In this document: piece by piece, positions 62,922-64,000 of the stretch | Layout: the number at the start of each line of letters is the position of its first letter | Numbering within the stretch: the stretch's first letter is position 1 | Source: Ignavibacteriales bacterium | GTDB lineage: Bacteria; Bacteroidota; Ignavibacteria; Ignavibacteriales; Ignavibacteriaceae | Direction: 5' to 3' | Assembly (NCBI GenBank): GCA_020061465.1 | Contig: JAGUYG010000020.1 | Location: forward strand, 100,734-164,733 | DNA length: 64,000 bases | The notes under the pieces: generated by a model | The model's input: only the letters and a program-made list of their open reading frames with translations | The model's database searches: none | What the model was told of the DNA's origin: nothing | Position numbers and translations under genes: made by a program

Positions 62922-64000
62922 ATGTCATTCGAAAAACTGAATCTTATTAAGCCTATACAAACTGCTTTAACAAACGAAGGTTATACAATACCTACACCAA
63001 TTCAGCAGCAGGCAATCCCTGTAATACTGGAAAGAAAAGACCTTTTAGGCTGTGCTCAAACCGGCACCGGTAAAACTGCTGCATTCGCTATTCCCATCTT
63101 ACAAATTCTCAGCGAAGAAAGAGAATTTGACAATGCAAATGGTTTACCACGGCATAGTCGAGAACGAAGCCGGGAAAAAAGAACTATAAAAGCTTTAGTC
63201 ATTACACCTACAAGAGAGCTTGCCATTCAGGTAGGAGAAAGCTTTAGCGTGTATGGAAAACATACCGGGTTGAAAAAAGCAGTTGTGTACGGCGGGGTTT
63301 CGCAGTCTGCTCAGACAGATAAATTAAAGCAGGGTGTGGATATTCTTATTGCTACTCCGGGAAGACTTCTCGACTTGATGAATCAGAATTATATAAATCT
63401 TTCTCAAATAAAAATGCTTGTCCTGGATGAAGCAGACCGGATGCTTGATATGGGTTTTATTATTGACGTAAAAAAAATAATAGCAAAATTACCGGTTAAT
63501 AGACAATCACTATTTTTTTCAGCAACAATGCCGCCGGAAATTGTAAAGCTTGCTCATACAATATTAAATAATCCGGTAAAGATTGAAATTACACCCGAAT
63601 TAAAAACTGTCGAAACGATTAAACAGGCAGTTTATTTTGTTGCTAGAACGGATAAAAAGAAATTGCTTATTCATATTCTGAAAAACGAAAACGTTGCATC
63701 TGCACTGGTGTTTACAAGAACAAAGCGCGGTGCAGATATAGTAACGAGATTTTTAAATGACGCTAAAATCCATGCAGTTGCTATCCACGGAAATAAATCG
63801 CAGAATGCAAGACAGCGGGCGTTGGATAATTTTAAGTTGCAGCGTACAGGAGTGCTTGTTGCTACCGATATCGCTTCGAGAGGAATTGATATAGAAAAGT
63901 TATCTCACGTATTTAATTATGATATTCCTGATTTCTCTGAAACATATATTCACAGAATCGGTCGTACCGGAAGAGCCGGTCTTGGTGGAACCGCACTCTC
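62922..64000 (+). CDS. DEAD-box RNA helicase, RhlE-like, 3'-truncated by window edge
   Basis: About 359 residues up to the window end, frame still open. Q motif (IPTPIQQQAIP), Walker A AQTGTGKT, PTRELAIQ, TPGRLLDL, DEAD as VLDEADRMLDMGF, SAT as FSATMPPEI, then the second RecA domain with ALVFTRTKRGAD, VATDIASRGIDI and HRIGRTGRAG. Unwinds structured RNA, usually in ribosome assembly or cold adaptation. Between IPILQILSEE and IKALVITPTREL there is an unusual insertion of about 20 residues (NANGLPRHSRERSREKR). Confidence 0.95.
   Translation, partial: MSFEKLNLIKPIQTALTNEGYTIPTPIQQQAIPVILERKDLLGCAQTGTGKTAAFAIPILQILSEEREFDNANGLPRHSRERSREKRTIKALVITPTRELAIQVGESFSVYGKHTGLKKAVVYGGVSQSAQTDKLKQGVDILIATPGRLLDLMNQNYINLSQIKMLVLDEADRMLDMGFIIDVKKIIAKLPVNRQSLFFSATMPPEIVKLAHTILNNPVKIEITPELKTVETIKQAVYFVARTDKKKLLIHILKNENVASALVFTRTKRGADIVTRFLNDAKIHAVAIHGNKSQNARQRALDNFKLQRTGVLVATDIASRGIDIEKLSHVFNYDIPDFSETYIHRIGRTGRAGLGGTAL

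Overview
The window looks like a chromosomal segment of a free-living member of the Ignavibacteria/Chlorobi branch of Bacteroidota. The evidence is moderately AT-rich DNA, several large secreted proteins ending in a Por (type IX) secretion sorting domain with an NPFNP-type start, SusC-like TonB-dependent receptor architecture, lipoproteins and beta-barrels in operons, and an archaeal/Thermotoga-type glycogen phosphorylase. No rRNA, tRNA or CRISPR array was recognised.

Layout. 1-10.7 kb is one co-directional operon: an outer-membrane protein cut by the left edge, a 1050-residue TPR protein, ExbB, ExbD, a TonB-like protein whose receptor-binding end is replaced by a DUF4159 domain, a DUF4159 lipoprotein, a DUF5683 membrane protein and a small lipoprotein. 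10.7-16.6 kb holds two tandem paralogous type IX-secreted proteins. 16.9-19.5 kb is a short integron-like array without integrase: two minus-strand cassettes, each with a recognisable attC site, encoding HEPN/abortive-infection-like proteins. 20.1-46.5 kb is mostly housekeeping: a secreted GHL10-type hydrolase, def-fmt, three PLP transsulfuration enzymes, a double GNAT protein, a TonB-dependent receptor, an orphan DNA methyltransferase, xseA-xseB-dxs, an oxidoreductase, a PhoB/PhoR-like pair, rplU-rpmA, two malate dehydrogenase-like genes back to back, an RsbW-like ATPase and an envelope operon. 46.8-47.2 kb holds a decayed IS4-type transposase. A sorted secreted protein and glycogen phosphorylase follow.

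53-62.7 kb is an accessory island: HipBA, a toxin-antitoxin pair with a frameshifted toxin, a type IIG restriction-modification gene split by a one-base shift, a small membrane protein, a second TA pair whose toxin is cut short at a palindromic repeat, a DUF2283 protein, a MITE-like element, a DUF433/DUF5615 pair and a truncated group II intron. Copies of the 3' end of the restriction-modification gene recur after each accessory module. The group II intron sits in one of two copies of a palindromic repeat block; the other copy shows the empty site. A DEAD-box helicase runs off the right edge.

The most interesting systems are the ExbBD/TonB-DUF4159 envelope machine, the integrase-less cassette pair with candidate defence genes, and the repeat-punctuated accessory island.
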